Position numbers and translations under genes: made by a program
Shown: positions 54,056-64,000 of the stretch, in pieces
Position numbering within the stretch: position 1 is the stretch's first letter
Layout of the letters: every line of letters starts with the position of its first letter
NCBI GenBank assembly: GCA_003427395.1
Contig: BFEA01000705.1
Location: forward strand, 518,449-582,448
From: Chara braunii
Taxonomy: Eukaryota > Streptophyta > Charophyceae > Charales > Characeae
Length of the DNA: 64,000 nucleotides
Direction: 5' to 3'
The notes under the pieces: model-generated
Told to the model about the DNA's origin: nothing
The model's input: the letters and a program-made list of their open reading frames with translations, nothing else
Database searches by the model: none

Positions 54056-55219
54056 CTATGAACTTGTATTCGAACACACTCGACCCTGCCCGCGCCCCTT
54101 TTTCCCCTTCCCCTGGGCCCGCCGATTTGGCCCCGACGGTTGTTTTGCCAGCACTGCAAGCGGAGTCTCGTGTGGGATGATCAGGCGAGACCCGCTATTT
54201 CCTTCCTTTAAGAGTACTGGGGAAGAAGAAGTTGGGGAAGAAAAAGGAGGTTGGAGATTTGACAAGGTGAAGGGGGATTGACATTGGTCTTTGCTGGTGT
54301 TCATTATGTCCTTCTTCCATTCTGGGTTCTTATTCTTCCATTGCCTATTTCTCTTTCCGAGTTCTTTCATTTCAGTTGCAATTGAGCGGCATGGTCTTTC
54401 TTCGAGTTGTTGCACTGCAAGATAGCCAGGGTCATAACACATGCTTGAATCAACACACCCTATACACTGACTGGGCATACAGTTGCCACATGGATCAAAT
54501 GCCATAACTATCTCCCACAAGGTCACCTGTCTACACATGGCTTGGCATGGAGACGCCCGCCCAAGCCATGTGGCTATACTGGCTGTTGTCAGTGGCCAAG
54601 CCCCTAGAATTATTGTCACGATCCGAGCTGATGACCTGTTGATTAACAGTTATATGTGTGTTCCATTAAGCCAAATCGGCTGGCTCTGTATCCCCACTGC
54701 TATAACCTGAAACACCTTCTGGGTACCAATTTGACAGAAAGGCCCTGCGTTCGTAACCTCTTAAGGTCTTACCCCTCGCTCATTCTTTGCAGCCACGGCA
54801 GCATTTGGACTTGGACTGCGCCCAACCAAAGCTACCAAACAGAATGTCACAATGCCTTGTGTTTTGGCCTTTCCATACTTTCCCTTGATTGTTAAACCAC
54901 TTGGAAGTACTTCCAAGGCACTTTTCTACGATGGTGGAAAAGCTTTGCGTGCCAAAGAAAGCCAAACCCGTGCAACTTTCTTTTGGCTGACGCCGCCAGC
55001 CATTTTGCTCCTCCCACTGGGTGGCTCTTTGTGGCAGTATCGTCCAGTAAACCACTGACAGAAAGGGACGGCAAAAGTAAAAAAAAATCGGGGTTTCTGG
55101 AAATATGTGACAAACTGTTTCATTGAATTTCCACTGACTCCTTGGGAGCCTGAACCTGTAGCAGTCTGGAAGATCAGCCTACCGACGATCCAAGACATAA
55201 TCTGCCCTTGAACCGACAC
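54056..55219 (-). CDS. Possible minus-strand coding patch, Cys-rich protein of unknown family
   Basis: A 187-codon minus-strand frame (54619 to 54056) has a cysteine-rich middle (MAFDPCGNCMPSQCIGCVDS, then SMCYDPG) followed by LQQLEERPCRSIATEMKELG-like charged sequence. Upstream on the same strand, frames at 54780-55055 and 54926-55219 have balanced composition but are in other phases. A diverged relative of the CYDPG...RPCRSIATEM part can be read on the plus strand at 56165-56245 (QCRPIAKEMNELE), so the sequence recurs. No start, intron pattern or family can be defended. Confidence 0.3.
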
Positions 55220-55568
55220 AAAAGTGGGCTATCACCCACCCACACCAGATGCAAGACTCCACAGACTGTTGCTTCACATCACCCTCAGAAGGCAGGAAAC
55301 CCCCCATTGAAACAAAGAGTAGGTTTATCACAACAAGAACATACACTCCCAGGCACACTACCATTATCAATGGACAGCTATTATGAACACATAGCTATTA
55401 ACTGCTATATATACATCACTCACTCCAGCATTTGGCCCCATCAACAGGTAGGCTGGGGCAATTTGGATATGCACATTTACTTCATGTGCATAATACTGCA
55501 CATATGGAAGATATACATATTACCCCTTCTTCTGCCTATGTTTATGTGACACACATGCCAGTGCGTAA
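55220..55568. other. No feature recognised
   Basis: No gene or repeat structure seen. Confidence 0.5.
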
Positions 55569-55574
55569 GTGCCT

Positions 55575-55669
55575 GTATATATATATATATATCGTCACAT
55601 ATATGTATGTATGTATATATGTATATACCCCTCTCTGCCTATGGTTCACCAGGTAGTTCTCTATGACGA

Positions 55670-55728
<59 letters not shown>

Positions 55729-55730
55729 GC
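55575..55730 (+). repeat. Microsatellite-ended repeat, copy 2, with (AT)n and (TATC)n
   Basis: CCTCTCTGCCTATGGTTCAC, then CAGGTAGTTCTCTATGACGA, runs straight into (TATC)n at 55669-55728. An (AT)n-TCGTCAC unit (55576-55600) next to it looks like an inverted end of the same element. The core is shared with 36470-36515. Confidence 0.7.
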
Positions 55731-56260
55731 ACATATGCAACATGTATGTAATATGTATATGTGTAAACAAATACATGGAACCTTAATAGAATGAATCTAA
55801 ATAAAACCTGCTTGATCTCTCCTCGTGAATACCAACTAGCTATGCATGTACCCCGCCAGGGGTCTGCAACAGCCGTGCTTTGATGCCATGATACCTCAGC
55901 TTCATATAGTTTTGCCTCCTGCCATCTCAGTCAAAAAACTTGCCGTCAGCTGTTCTCAGTAGTGAAGCAAGAGTGCAGGTTCCATGTCCCAAGACCAATC
56001 CCATCAAGACGAAGTGTTTTCGTGTGCCAAGCTTCCATTCGGCTCCGGTGCGATATGCTGACAAACGAGATCCCAAGTCTCATGAGATGGCGGTATATTT
56101 TCTCCTGCAGCCACATGCCCACAAGCAAAGCAGAAAGTTGTTGACATCAGCATAAAATAATGTGGCTGTTACGATCCTGGGCAATTTCGAATTGCAAAAT
56201 TCATGAGAAAGCACAATGCCGTCCAATTGCAAAGGAAATGAATGAACTTGAGGGGAGGGA
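55731..56260. other. No gene; relative of the 54.3-kb sequence
   Basis: 56165-56245 resembles the reverse complement of 54330-54440 (CTGTTACGATCCTGGGCAAT versus TGTTATGACCCTGGCTATC). Nothing else recognised. Confidence 0.5.
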
Positions 56261-56334
56261 GAGAAGAAGAAGAAGAAGAAGAAGAAGAAGAAGAAGAAGA
56301 AGAAGAAGAAGAAGAAGAAAGAAGAAGAAGAAGA
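56261..56334. repeat. (GAA)n trinucleotide repeat
   Basis: Long GAA run; poly-Arg and poly-Ser frames are artefacts. Confidence 0.97.
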
Positions 56335-56494
56335 TGTACACCAGCAAAAGACCAATGATATCCTCTCCTCCTCTCGCCAATCAACTCCTCCTCCTTGCCG
56401 CCTCATTTCTTATTCAAACAATAAATAATATAATGATGAATGGCTGAACCAGAATCAAAAGTCTGGATCCCACTTCCACTGCTTGGCAGCACTA

Positions 56495-56567
56495 GAGGCC
56501 CACCATAGCCATGGCCTCCTTCTTCCTCTTCAATTAGGCCGAGGCTATGGTGGACTACTGAGGGCCT
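56495..56567. mobile_element. Foldback element with CCACCATAGCC arms, copy 2
   Basis: CCACCATAGCC (56500-56510) pairs with GGCTATGGTGG (56543-56553), and AGGCCC (from 56496) with GGGCCT (near 56562). It is related to the hairpin at 41729-41787. Confidence 0.75.
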
Positions 56568-57249
56568 GGAGCTGCTGTGCAAAAGACAACACAAAGCAGC
56601 TATGTCCGCTGCTGTTCAGGCCGCCATGCCTGACTCTGCCTTGAAGCCTTCTTGGTGAAGCGCAACCCCACAGGGGCCTTCCAGATGCAGCTGCAGTAAC
56701 CCGTGTTCTGCAGCAGTCTGGGGACCCAAAACTGCGCCCAGACATCACAGGCCAAACCTGGCCTGCGCCAGGCAGTGTGACCACGCACTGCCCCCTGGAA
56801 AGTCAAGGGTCAAAGTCAACTGTCAGGTCAAAGGTACCGCGCCCAGGCCCTCGGTCGGATACACTCACTTGTTGTGCGCAGGTACCTAGACAGCATCAAG
56901 GCCGCAGGTAATTCTGTTTCAGACCAATCTGGGCCGTCATCTGCATTGAGCTCGACGGCTGAGGGAGGCAGCACCTGGGGTCCAGACCCCGCGTCAATGC
57001 TACAAAAGCGTTGACCTCTTGGCTTGGAGGGACATTCTGTCTTGTGTCAATGCTGACTTCACGCGTTGACAACGACGCTAGCGCGACGCTGCGACGCTGG
57101 CTGGGCGCTGGCTCTACGCTGGCAATTGGGAGAATTACGGCGACGCTCTGCTGGCTCGGCATGGTGGCTAGCTTGCAACTGTCTTCTGGGCATGCTGAAG
57201 TGGCAGCTGCCACGCGCTGCTGCTGACGTGGCCGCTGCCACGTATATTA

Positions 57250-57673
57250 TTATTGTTCACGTGGCGAGGCTATGCGACTGGCATTGCTGTTCTGTTTCGA
57301 CGACATTCGGGAGGAGATCATGACTGTGGGGCGATAGTGGATACGTACCTGGTTATCTTGACATCGACATTGCTTCAACTCGCTGATGAGGACTAATTGA
57401 CGTGCCACGTGGCACGTTGTGATAAAACTTCAGATGCGCATTCAGATTATTGATTATTGAGGTGGTGATCGAGGAGGGAGCCCCAAGCAGAAGTGGGCAT
57501 TGTCTTTATTCTTCTTTCTAAGTCTATTCTCCCTCCTCTCTCCTTCGTCTGTGTATGTTTTTCTCATCTCATTCTATCTGGACACGATTATGATTATTAA
57601 TAATCATCAGCAGGTTGATATTCATCTGGGCTTGCATTGTTGACAAGAATCTTCACGATCTGGGTTCATTGCA
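57250..57673 (+). repeat. 5' LTR (3' part) of the Ty3/gypsy element
   Basis: The LTR end is inferred from the terminal CA at 57672-57673, three bases before a primer binding site. The start cannot be placed without the 3' LTR, which lies beyond the window. The region holds an 18-bp perfect palindrome ACGTGCCACGTGGCACGT (57400-57417) centred on a CACGTG G-box, and pyrimidine-rich and AT-rich parts near 57500-57610 that could be the transcription-end region. Confidence 0.6.
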
Positions 57674-57676
57674 ATT

Positions 57677-57688
57677 TGGTATCAGAGC
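57677..57688 (+). promoter_or_regulatory. Primer binding site, initiator Met-tRNA type
   Basis: TGGTATCAGAGC is complementary to the 3' end of plant initiator methionine tRNA, the usual primer for minus-strand synthesis in plant LTR retrotransposons. The spacing of three bases from the LTR end is normal. Confidence 0.92.
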
Positions 57689-57689
57689 A

Positions 57690-58615
57690 GTACTCCCGAT
57701 GACGTGACTGACGACGACGACCTGTACGAGAACGACGACGATGACAAGTGCGGGAGAGAGAGAGAGAGAGACGCACATCAGGTGCTAACGTGACATTGAT
57801 ATCCTGAAAGGGGATGTTCCAGTCAGGATCGCATTGCGATCCAGATCCTGATCGATTGCATTTGCGATTGGGATACAGTGCTGATGTGGCCAATGATTAT
57901 TGAGGAATGCTGACGTGGCAAGTGCTGACTCACCACTTGTCTATTGTGGCAAGGAACTTCAGGTTGATGCGGCATTGTCTGACATGGCGTTCCATTACCT
58001 GGCTGACGTGGCATTGTATGAATGACTGGCGACGTGCTGGTATCGATCCAGGAGATCAGGCTGGCTGACGTGGACGATCAAGGCATACGCTGCTGACGTG
58101 TACCCCCACTGATGATGATGATTGGACTAACGTGCTGATGTGGCAGACTCGATGAGCTGCTGTGTTGGCACGCCGGGGGTGACATGTGGCAGGCACGAAC
58201 GTGCCTAAGTGGGAAGATACACTTTGACGACGAAGGCGGCAAGGTTGGAAGACTGACGTGAATATGGTGTTGGACGTCAGATCGAGTGTGTGATCACACC
58301 GGACTTCAGAGGACACAGCATCAGAAAAGGAAGACGCTAACTATTGATGTTTTGTTTGTTGGCGAACTTACCTGTTGTCACGAGATGTGTTGTGTGCCTG
58401 TGTACTCACTTGTGTGTTGTTGATGATCACGCTGGCCTGGGATTGTGGTACCTGTACTAATATAGGACGTCATCACACATAATAAACAGAACAACAGTCA
58501 GATTAGATAGGAGAAATTGAAATTATTTCTTTCTGTTCCATTCTATTGAAATCTTTTCTGTTTAAGATTGTTTCGACTCAGGTGACTGATCAAATTAATT
58601 GTCTTCTTTTGATTA
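57690..58615 (+). promoter_or_regulatory. Long 5' leader rich in TGACGTGG-like words
   Basis: About 0.9 kb between primer site and gag without a sustained frame. GCTGACGTGGCA-like words recur (for example near 57911, 58002, 58062, 58093) with close variants (CTGATGTGGC, CTAACGTG, CTGACATGG). The leader would carry packaging signals. The repeated TGACGTGG words match the core of bZIP factor sites in plants, but spacing is irregular. Confidence 0.5.
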
Positions 58616-58667
58616 TTGGAGGTAGATAAACCTGGTCGACAAATTTTCTTGCTTTTATCCTTCGAAA

Positions 58668-59316
58668 ATGTCTCACTTATGGAAAAATCTGCAGATGTCT
58701 ATTCTGATGAGGTTCGTGACCACGTTTTTGTTTCCTATTCCGATCACGCTCTCTGTGGGCGATGGACAGTCCAAGATTATGACTCGGACGCATGCCGAAA
58801 ATAGGAAACAAGAACTGTTAGCCTTGTGGAACCAACTGTTGTTTGACTTACGCCTACCCGGACTGGATGCCGAACAACACATCGGTAACAAATTTGATTT
58901 GAAGACAGCCGAGGACCGTTTGAAGAAAGTTGTTACGGTTGTGCAGGTTGTGGCAGCCGGGACCGAGGTCTCCAAACTGGTCGCCCAGTGTCGACAGGCG
59001 CTGGACCAGTTTGCATTAAAAAAGTTGGAAGAACTGATGGAACTGACTCACAAAGGAGAGATTAGACCAGAAGTGACCGAGGCTACGATTGAAGCAAACA
59101 TCCAACAACTGAAAGAAACGATGGTTGTGGAAGAAAGAAAGAAGAAGAGTTGGCAAGAAGGAGAGAACAAGAACAAAGGAGGGAACATAAAGTTAGAGAA
59201 ATTAGGCAAGTGATGGGAACAGAAGGTGGGGAACAGGCAAACTTGTCGCATTCGTTATCTCATATTATGACTTACCTTACCTTTCTGGAAGAGAAAATTG
59301 ACAAACAGCAAACTCA
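58668..59316 (+). pseudogene. gag: gag N-terminal part of the gypsy element, frameshifted
   Basis: The plus-strand frame starting at 58668 (181 codons) is helical and charged (for example RKQELLALWNQLLFDLRL, KKVVTVVQVVAAGTEVSKLV, LKETMVVEERKKKSW) and ends at 59213. The sequence continues in another phase at 59150-59316 (LEEKIDKQQ), indicating a small indel in the Lys/Glu-rich part. This fits the matrix-like N-terminal half of a plant gypsy Gag. It is then interrupted by the insertion at 59317. Confidence 0.65.
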
Positions 59317-59447
59317 GGGACGCTGGACCCGGTTTCCAGCAGGTGTTGCTCCCCACCAATAGATGGAGCCCTCCCCAGGTGCTAGCGGTGTCTGCTCATA
59401 CCAGCACCGCTAACACTGACGGGTGCGTTTAAAAAAAAAAAAAAAAA
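59317..59447 (+). mobile_element. Short double-hairpin poly(A) element inserted in gag
   Basis: GGGACGCTGGACCCGGTTTC, then CAGCAGGTG and TGCTCCCCACC..ATGGAGC: hairpin 1 GCTGGA/TCCAGC, hairpin 2 GCTCC/GGAGC. A third inverted pair TAGCGGTG/CACCGCTA follows, then a 17-nt A run at 59431-59447. It splits the gag coding sequence. No obvious target duplication. It shows the family moved after, or together with, the gypsy element's arrival. Confidence 0.75.
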
Positions 59448-60729
59448 GTTAGATGAGATTTTTGTAGGATTAAGAACAATCACAAACATTGTGAAAGGAA
59501 AGAACTAGGTAGAAGGTAAGGAGGAAGAAAGAGAAGAAAAAAGAGAAGAGAAGAGAGAAGAGAAAAAGTTGACAAGTGATGCCATCAAGTCTGCTGGTCC
59601 TAGAGTTCAGACAACGACCAATGGGAATGGACCGCCAAGTCCATCTCCTTCTCCGCCTAGTTCTCCTCAATCTACTCCTTCTCCCAAGTCTCCTTCTTCT
59701 TCGACAACTACGGACAAGACAAGTGCAGAACCGAAGAAGCCAAGGAAGAAAGAAAGAGTGAAAATGAAGTTGCCTTTTGCTTTTAATAACAAGAAAGATG
59801 AGAGTCTGCTTCTGTGGATTGCTGAAATCCAAACGTATGTAAGCGCCGCTGCGGTCGAGACGGAGTCCCAAGTGGCGTTTACCACCTCTTGCATGGGAGG
59901 TGAGGCCAAGCAATGGGTGTTGGCCAAGGCTAACGCCGCAGGTTTTGAAGACATCGGCGAGTGGGCAAAGACATTGACCCTGAAACAGTTCTTGGCAAAA
60001 ATCAAGGGTTGTTTCCTTGACAAAACGACGGCGGACAAGGCATTTGACCAATTAACTACGATTGGTCAAAAGCATTGGACGTCAGCCGAAGCTTTGTCCC
60101 GCGAAGTCGACCGATTGCTGCAGGTTCCAGGATTGAACCTGCAAGACAACCAAGTGCTGTATATTTACTCCTGCTCGTTGCCTGAGCCCATCCGGGGACA
60201 CTTAGTGGCCGAAGCAAAGTCCGGAAAATATAATTACAGGCAATTTTGAGACCTTGCTTTGCAAAGGGAGTAAATGACTTCTCAAGTCAAAAACTCCTAT
60301 GCAGTCGTAGTCAAGTCTGGAGGAGGAGGGGGGGAGATGTATGACAGAGGGAAACGAATTATCTGGCGACAAAAGCGCCAGGACCATACCCTCGTTGTCT
60401 TCGATGATGACACAATGGAAAAGTGACCAAGAGAGGACGGGAATGAAAAGGATAGCAACAGCGACTCCGTGAAGGGGGAAGTCACTGCTGCTGTGGCCAC
60501 CAGGGGAGGGCCACCCAAAAATTCTATAAGGAAGAAACCGCGCTCGTTTCCATGACACCCTGGCATTGCTGAGGGGAAGCCGTGGTTGAAGATGGTTTTG
60601 ACTCGCGAAACTTGGCTGGAGCGCATGGATAATGCGCAATGTCTCAAATGCGGCACAACGGGACGTGCGATCGCATACTGCCCTTTGATCCGGAACCCAA
60701 AAGCGAGCAGCCAGCTCCTACTGAGATAA
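59448..60729 (+). pseudogene. gag: gag capsid and zinc-knuckle part
   Basis: The frame at 59569-60249 has a Ser/Pro/Thr-rich linker, then a capsid-like region: KLPFAFNNKKDESLLLWIAE, TSCMGGEAKQWVLAKAN, LTLKQFLAKIKGCFLDKTTA, LQDNQVLYIYSCSLPEPI, GHLVAEAKSGKYNYRQF, matching the gag capsid fold of gypsy elements. The same frame, with stops at 60247, 60274, 60424 and 60556, reaches a zinc knuckle at 60640-60681 in which the expected His is Arg (C-X2-C-X4-R-X4-C). Gag ends at 60729. Each stop fits a single transition. Confidence 0.8.
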
Positions 60730-62243
60730 AGGGTAAGGACGAACAACAAGGTGAGGCGCCTACGAACCCTTCCTACCCTTCTTCTCATATGGCAGAGGAT
60801 GATTCTTCCTTAGCCCATCATCCAAATCGCCCTAACATTATCTTATGTTCTGTCTCTTTGGATGACTCCCTTGATGAGCTAGGTAATGAATTGCTAGCCT
60901 TACGTAGCTCATGGGCTCGAAAAGCAAAGTCTAAGGGCGAATTGTTATTTGCTGATGTAGAAATTGCACTGAAACGAGTAGATGCGTTGTTGGACCCCGG
61001 ATCGACGAGGTCCTACATCTCCGAGAAAGCAATCCGCAAGTTGCATATCGGAATGAAGGTAAAAGACTTGTCTCGACCTATCACGTCTATGTTAGCGGAC
61101 AAGAGTACGATCACTGTCTCACAATACGGTGATCGTATTAAGTGTCCGTTTAGAACTAGGGAAGGAAATAAAATTATGCAGGAGTTGTCCTTCCTAGTAG
61201 AGAAAAATTTGCCTTTTGATCTCATTCTGGGAATGGACTGGCACGAGGAAGTCAACCCAAATATTGATTTCAAAAGCAAGGTTGTGCAACTTAAGGATGC
61301 ACAATCTGAAATGAAACCTATTAAGTTATACCATAAGTCTGACTCTGACTCTAGTTTGTCTTTTTGTTGTATGAGTTACCCAGCCTTCCAATCAATGGTT
61401 TCAAAGAAGAAGTTGGAACAAGAAGTTATGATGGTGTTGGTAAAGAAAGTCGGTGAGTTTTCTTCTTCGTGCCCTCTAACTATTGAAAGTCTTCTTTTTG
61501 AGTTTAAGGATCTTCAGACTGAACCCACTAGAATAACAGAACGTGCTATTAAGCACACTATTGAAATCATTCCGGGTAGCAAGATTCCCAAGGGCCCTAT
61601 ATATCGAATGTCTTCCAGGGAACTTGAGGAATTAAAGAAACAACTGCAGGACCTTACTGACAAGGGATGGATTCGTCCTAGGTCATCTCCCTATGGTGCA
61701 CCTGTCTTGTTTGTGTCCAAAAAGGAAGGTGAACTGCGTCTATGTATTGACTATCGAGGGTTGAATGCCGTCACTGTCAAGAATGTCGAACCGCTTCCTC
61801 GCATTGACGACTTACTTGACCAACTGCAGGGTTGCAAGTATTTTAGTAAGATTGATCTGAAGCCTGGGTACCATCAGATCGAGGTGGAACCCGCCGATCA
61901 ACACAAGACTGCATTTCAGACAAGGTATGACCATTACGAGTTCGTGGTAATGCCTTTCGGATTGACAAATGCCCCTGCGACATTCCAACGGTCAATGAAT
62001 GAATTGTTCCGTCAATGGTTGGATCGGTTCGTTATTATCTATCTCGGTGATATTCTAGTGTATAGTAAAACACTAGAAGATCGCGAGAAACATCTTCGTC
62101 TAGTTCTAGGAAAATTGCGAGAGGGCAATTTCAAGATAAACCCAAAGAAGTCAGAGTTCGCTAAGTCTGAAGTCTTATACTTAGGACATATAGTGAACGA
62201 AGATGGCCTAAGGCCAAAAGAAAAGAAAATATCAGCAATTTGA
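60639..62243 (+). pseudogene. pol: pol: aspartic protease and reverse transcriptase of the gypsy element
   Basis: Pol lies in the -1 phase relative to the gag frame and overlaps its end by about 90 bases, as expected for frameshift expression. Protease: LLDPGSTRSYIS (Asp near residue 119) and DLILGMDWHE. Reverse transcriptase: KGPIYRMS, ELKKQLQDLTDKGWIRPRSS, LRLCIDYRGLN, FSKIDLKPGYHQI (motif A Asp intact), FVVMPFGLTNAPATFQ, then VIIYLGDILVYS, where the catalytic YxDD pair has become YLGD (codon 62046-62048). Continues YLGHIVNEDGL before TGA at 62241. The enzyme cannot be active. Confidence 0.95.
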
Positions 62244-62804
62244 GATTGGCCACGACCTAAGTCTGTAACCAAACTACGATCTTTCCTTGGTTTGGCAAGC
62301 TACTATAGAAAGTTCGTTAGGAACTTCTGACTGATTGTCGCACCAATGACAAAATTGTTAAAAAAAGGAACTATCTGGTTATGGGACAAGGAGTGTGAGT
62401 CTTCCTTCAAGAAGGTAAAGTATGCTTTGACTCACTATCCTGTTCTAAAAATTGCTGATCCATCACTTCCCTTCATTGTCGCTACTGATGCAAGTCTGTA
62501 TGGGATTGACACAGTCCTTCAACAAAACGACGGCAAGGGTTATAGACCCATTGAGTTTATGTCTGCACGATTGCCATCGGAAAAAATTGCCAACTCCATT
62601 TATGAAAGAGAATTGTATGGCTTAGTCTGTGCGTCGGACACATGAAAGCACTACTTGTTAGGGAGACACTTCACTGTGTAGTCAGACCACTCGACACTAA
62701 AGTGGATAAAGACACAACCTAAACTCTCTGATAAGCTAGTACGATGGTCTGCATTCATTGATACTTTTGATTTTGAGTTAAAAACTCTCAAAGGTAAGTC
62801 TAAT
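62244..62804 (+). pseudogene. pol: pol: connection and RNase H region
   Basis: Same frame continues after the TGA: LRSFLGLASYYRKFVRNF, TKLLKKGTIWLWDKECESSF, then RNase H with LPFIVATDASLYGIDTVLQQ (catalytic Asp), IANSIYERELYGLV (Glu) and SDHSTLKWI. In-frame stops are TGA 62328, TGA 62643 and TAG 62679. RNase H would degrade the RNA strand of the hybrid during reverse transcription. Further sequence (VVADALSIRCDF) links to integrase. Confidence 0.92.
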
Positions 62805-64000
62805 GTGGTTGCAGATGCGTTGTCCATACGATGTGATTTCTTTGGTGCTATTGTCTCTTACTTAGATGTTGGGAATGATTTGAAAGATAAAATTCGTCAA
62901 GGATATGCTACTAACCCTATATGGAAGCCTATCATGGATGTCCTTGCAAAAGACCCAACTTTACTTCCCAACTATAGAGTAACCGATGGTTTGTTTTTCT
63001 TGCTAGACCAAACTGAACAGAGATTGTGTATTCCCCACAAGGAAGAAATCAAAAGTCTGCTGATTGGGGAATGTCACGACACTGAAGGACATTTGGGTTT
63101 CACGAAAACTTATGCTGAGGTTAGGGAACGTTTTGATTGGAAGGGATTGAAAGAAGATGTACTAACTTATGTTCGTACATGTCCGGTGTGCCAGAGAAAC
63201 AAACTTTCGCATGAGAATCTACTTGGTCTTCTGAAACCATTACCGATTCCCAGGGAACCAGGTGAGTCCATCTCGATTGATTTTATGAGTCTGATTAAAA
63301 GTCGCAATGGCAACAACCAAGTAATGATTATTGTGGATCGTTTCTCTAAATACGCCATATTTATTCCCTTACCTGCAGAAGCGCGAACTGAACTTGTCAT
63401 TCAAAAGTTTCAGATGCGATGAGTGACGGAGTATGGTTTTCCTGAGTCTATTGTATCTGATCGCGATGTCAGGTTCACGAGTATGCCGTGGAAAAAGCTT
63501 ATGGAAGCTTATGGCACACGACTGATCATGTCGCTAGGACTACATCTTGAAACGAATGGTGATACTGAGCAGATGAACCTTTTGTGCCAACAACTTTTGC
63601 GCATGTATGTGAGACCCGATCAGATTGATTGGGATGAGAACTTACCCAAGATTGCAAGTGCATATAATAGTAGTGTTCATACTGCTACGGGGCGTACACC
63701 TAATGCACTGCATAAGGGATGAAAGCCTAAGCGTCTCATTGATGTGTTGACACGGGACCAATTTCTTAGGTTACCTCCAGGGACCCGGGAATATGCAGTA
63801 TTATTTCAAGAAGACATCAAGAAAGTAAAGGAGAATCTGAAGAAAGCTTAGGACCGAATGATTGAACAAGCTAACAAGCATCGCCGACCATCTACATTCA
63901 AGGAACGTGATCTAGTCTGGGTCAAGTCCAAAGAGTTTTTATTGGAAGAAAATGTATCTAAAAAACTATTGGCTGTCTATTTTGGACTTTGGGAAACTCT
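62805..64000 (+). pseudogene. pol: pol: integrase of the gypsy element, running off the window
   Basis: The zinc-binding HHCC region has ECHDTEGHLGFTKTY and CPVCQRNK (Cys near 63181-63190). The catalytic core has SISIDFMSL (first Asp), VMIIVDRFSKYAIFIPLP, ESIVSDRDVRFTS (second Asp) and ETNGDTEQMN (Glu), so the D,D,E triad is present. Stops are TGA 63420, TGA 63720 and TAG near 63849. After the core, RDLVWVKSKEFLL and KKLLAVYFGLWET resemble the GPY/F region. The 3' end, any chromodomain and the 3' LTR lie beyond 64000. Integrase would insert the DNA copy. Confidence 0.93.

Noticed and set aside
57380-57425. CTGATGAGG followed by a palindrome, resembling a hammerhead start
   Set aside because: No GAAA follows the palindrome and no cleavage triplet with stem III or stem I can be drawn.

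Overview
The window looks like repeat-rich, mostly non-coding nuclear DNA of a eukaryote in the green lineage, most likely a streptophyte alga (a Chara-like genome is my best guess) or a related early land-plant lineage. Reasons: a Ty3/gypsy retrotransposon with an initiator-Met-tRNA primer site, a Penelope-like element with its nuclease domain placed before the reverse transcriptase (a type known from green algae), nuclear insertions of plant-like mitochondrial DNA (nad4, cox1, small-subunit rRNA), long simple repeats and two N gaps. I see no operon, CRISPR array or bacterial gene organisation. No intact host protein-coding gene can be defended; one possible exon (12.5-12.8 kb) and a possible minus-strand coding patch (54.1-55.2 kb) are the best candidates.

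Layout. 0-10 kb: simple repeats, polypyrimidine-rich DNA, a tRNA-like SINE, two copies of a palindromic MITE, another long hairpin, and a mosaic of mitochondrial cox1 and SSU rRNA fragments. 10-17 kb: a nad4 fragment, pieces of a TTAA-flanked non-autonomous transposon, an exact sequencing-library adapter (12,132-12,169) left in the assembly, a short TTAA MITE, a possible exon, a purine-rich minisatellite, and two very divergent pieces resembling domain I of large-subunit (LSU) rRNA. 17-23 kb: a 52-bp minisatellite, SINE and MITE copies, and AT-rich DNA.

23.0-29.7 kb holds a near-complete Penelope-like retroelement: two direct pseudo-LTRs about 5.4 kb apart, a hammerhead ribozyme in each, a CCHC knuckle, a GIY-YIG-like nuclease region placed before the reverse transcriptase, one long reading frame broken by only five stops, and a probable 16-bp target duplication.

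31.7-40 kb: gag-like debris, about 1 kb of divergent eukaryote-type LSU rRNA on the minus strand, six hairpins that share one loop but have different self-complementary stems, a second degenerate tandem family, another LSU domain I-like piece on the plus strand, and a decayed gypsy integrase-chromodomain end. 40-57 kb: an 844-bp TTAA-flanked element and two short relatives, tRNA-like SINE arrays, large degenerate tandem repeats, short poly(A)-tailed double-hairpin elements, and an N gap inside a 222-bp tandem repeat.

57.3-64.0 kb: a Ty3/gypsy element reading rightwards and running off the window (LTR end, primer site, long leader rich in TGACGTGG, gag, protease, reverse transcriptase, RNase H, integrase). 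It is dead: its pol stops all fit C-to-T or G-to-A transitions, the reverse transcriptase catalytic pair reads YLGD, and a short poly(A)-tailed element sits inside gag.
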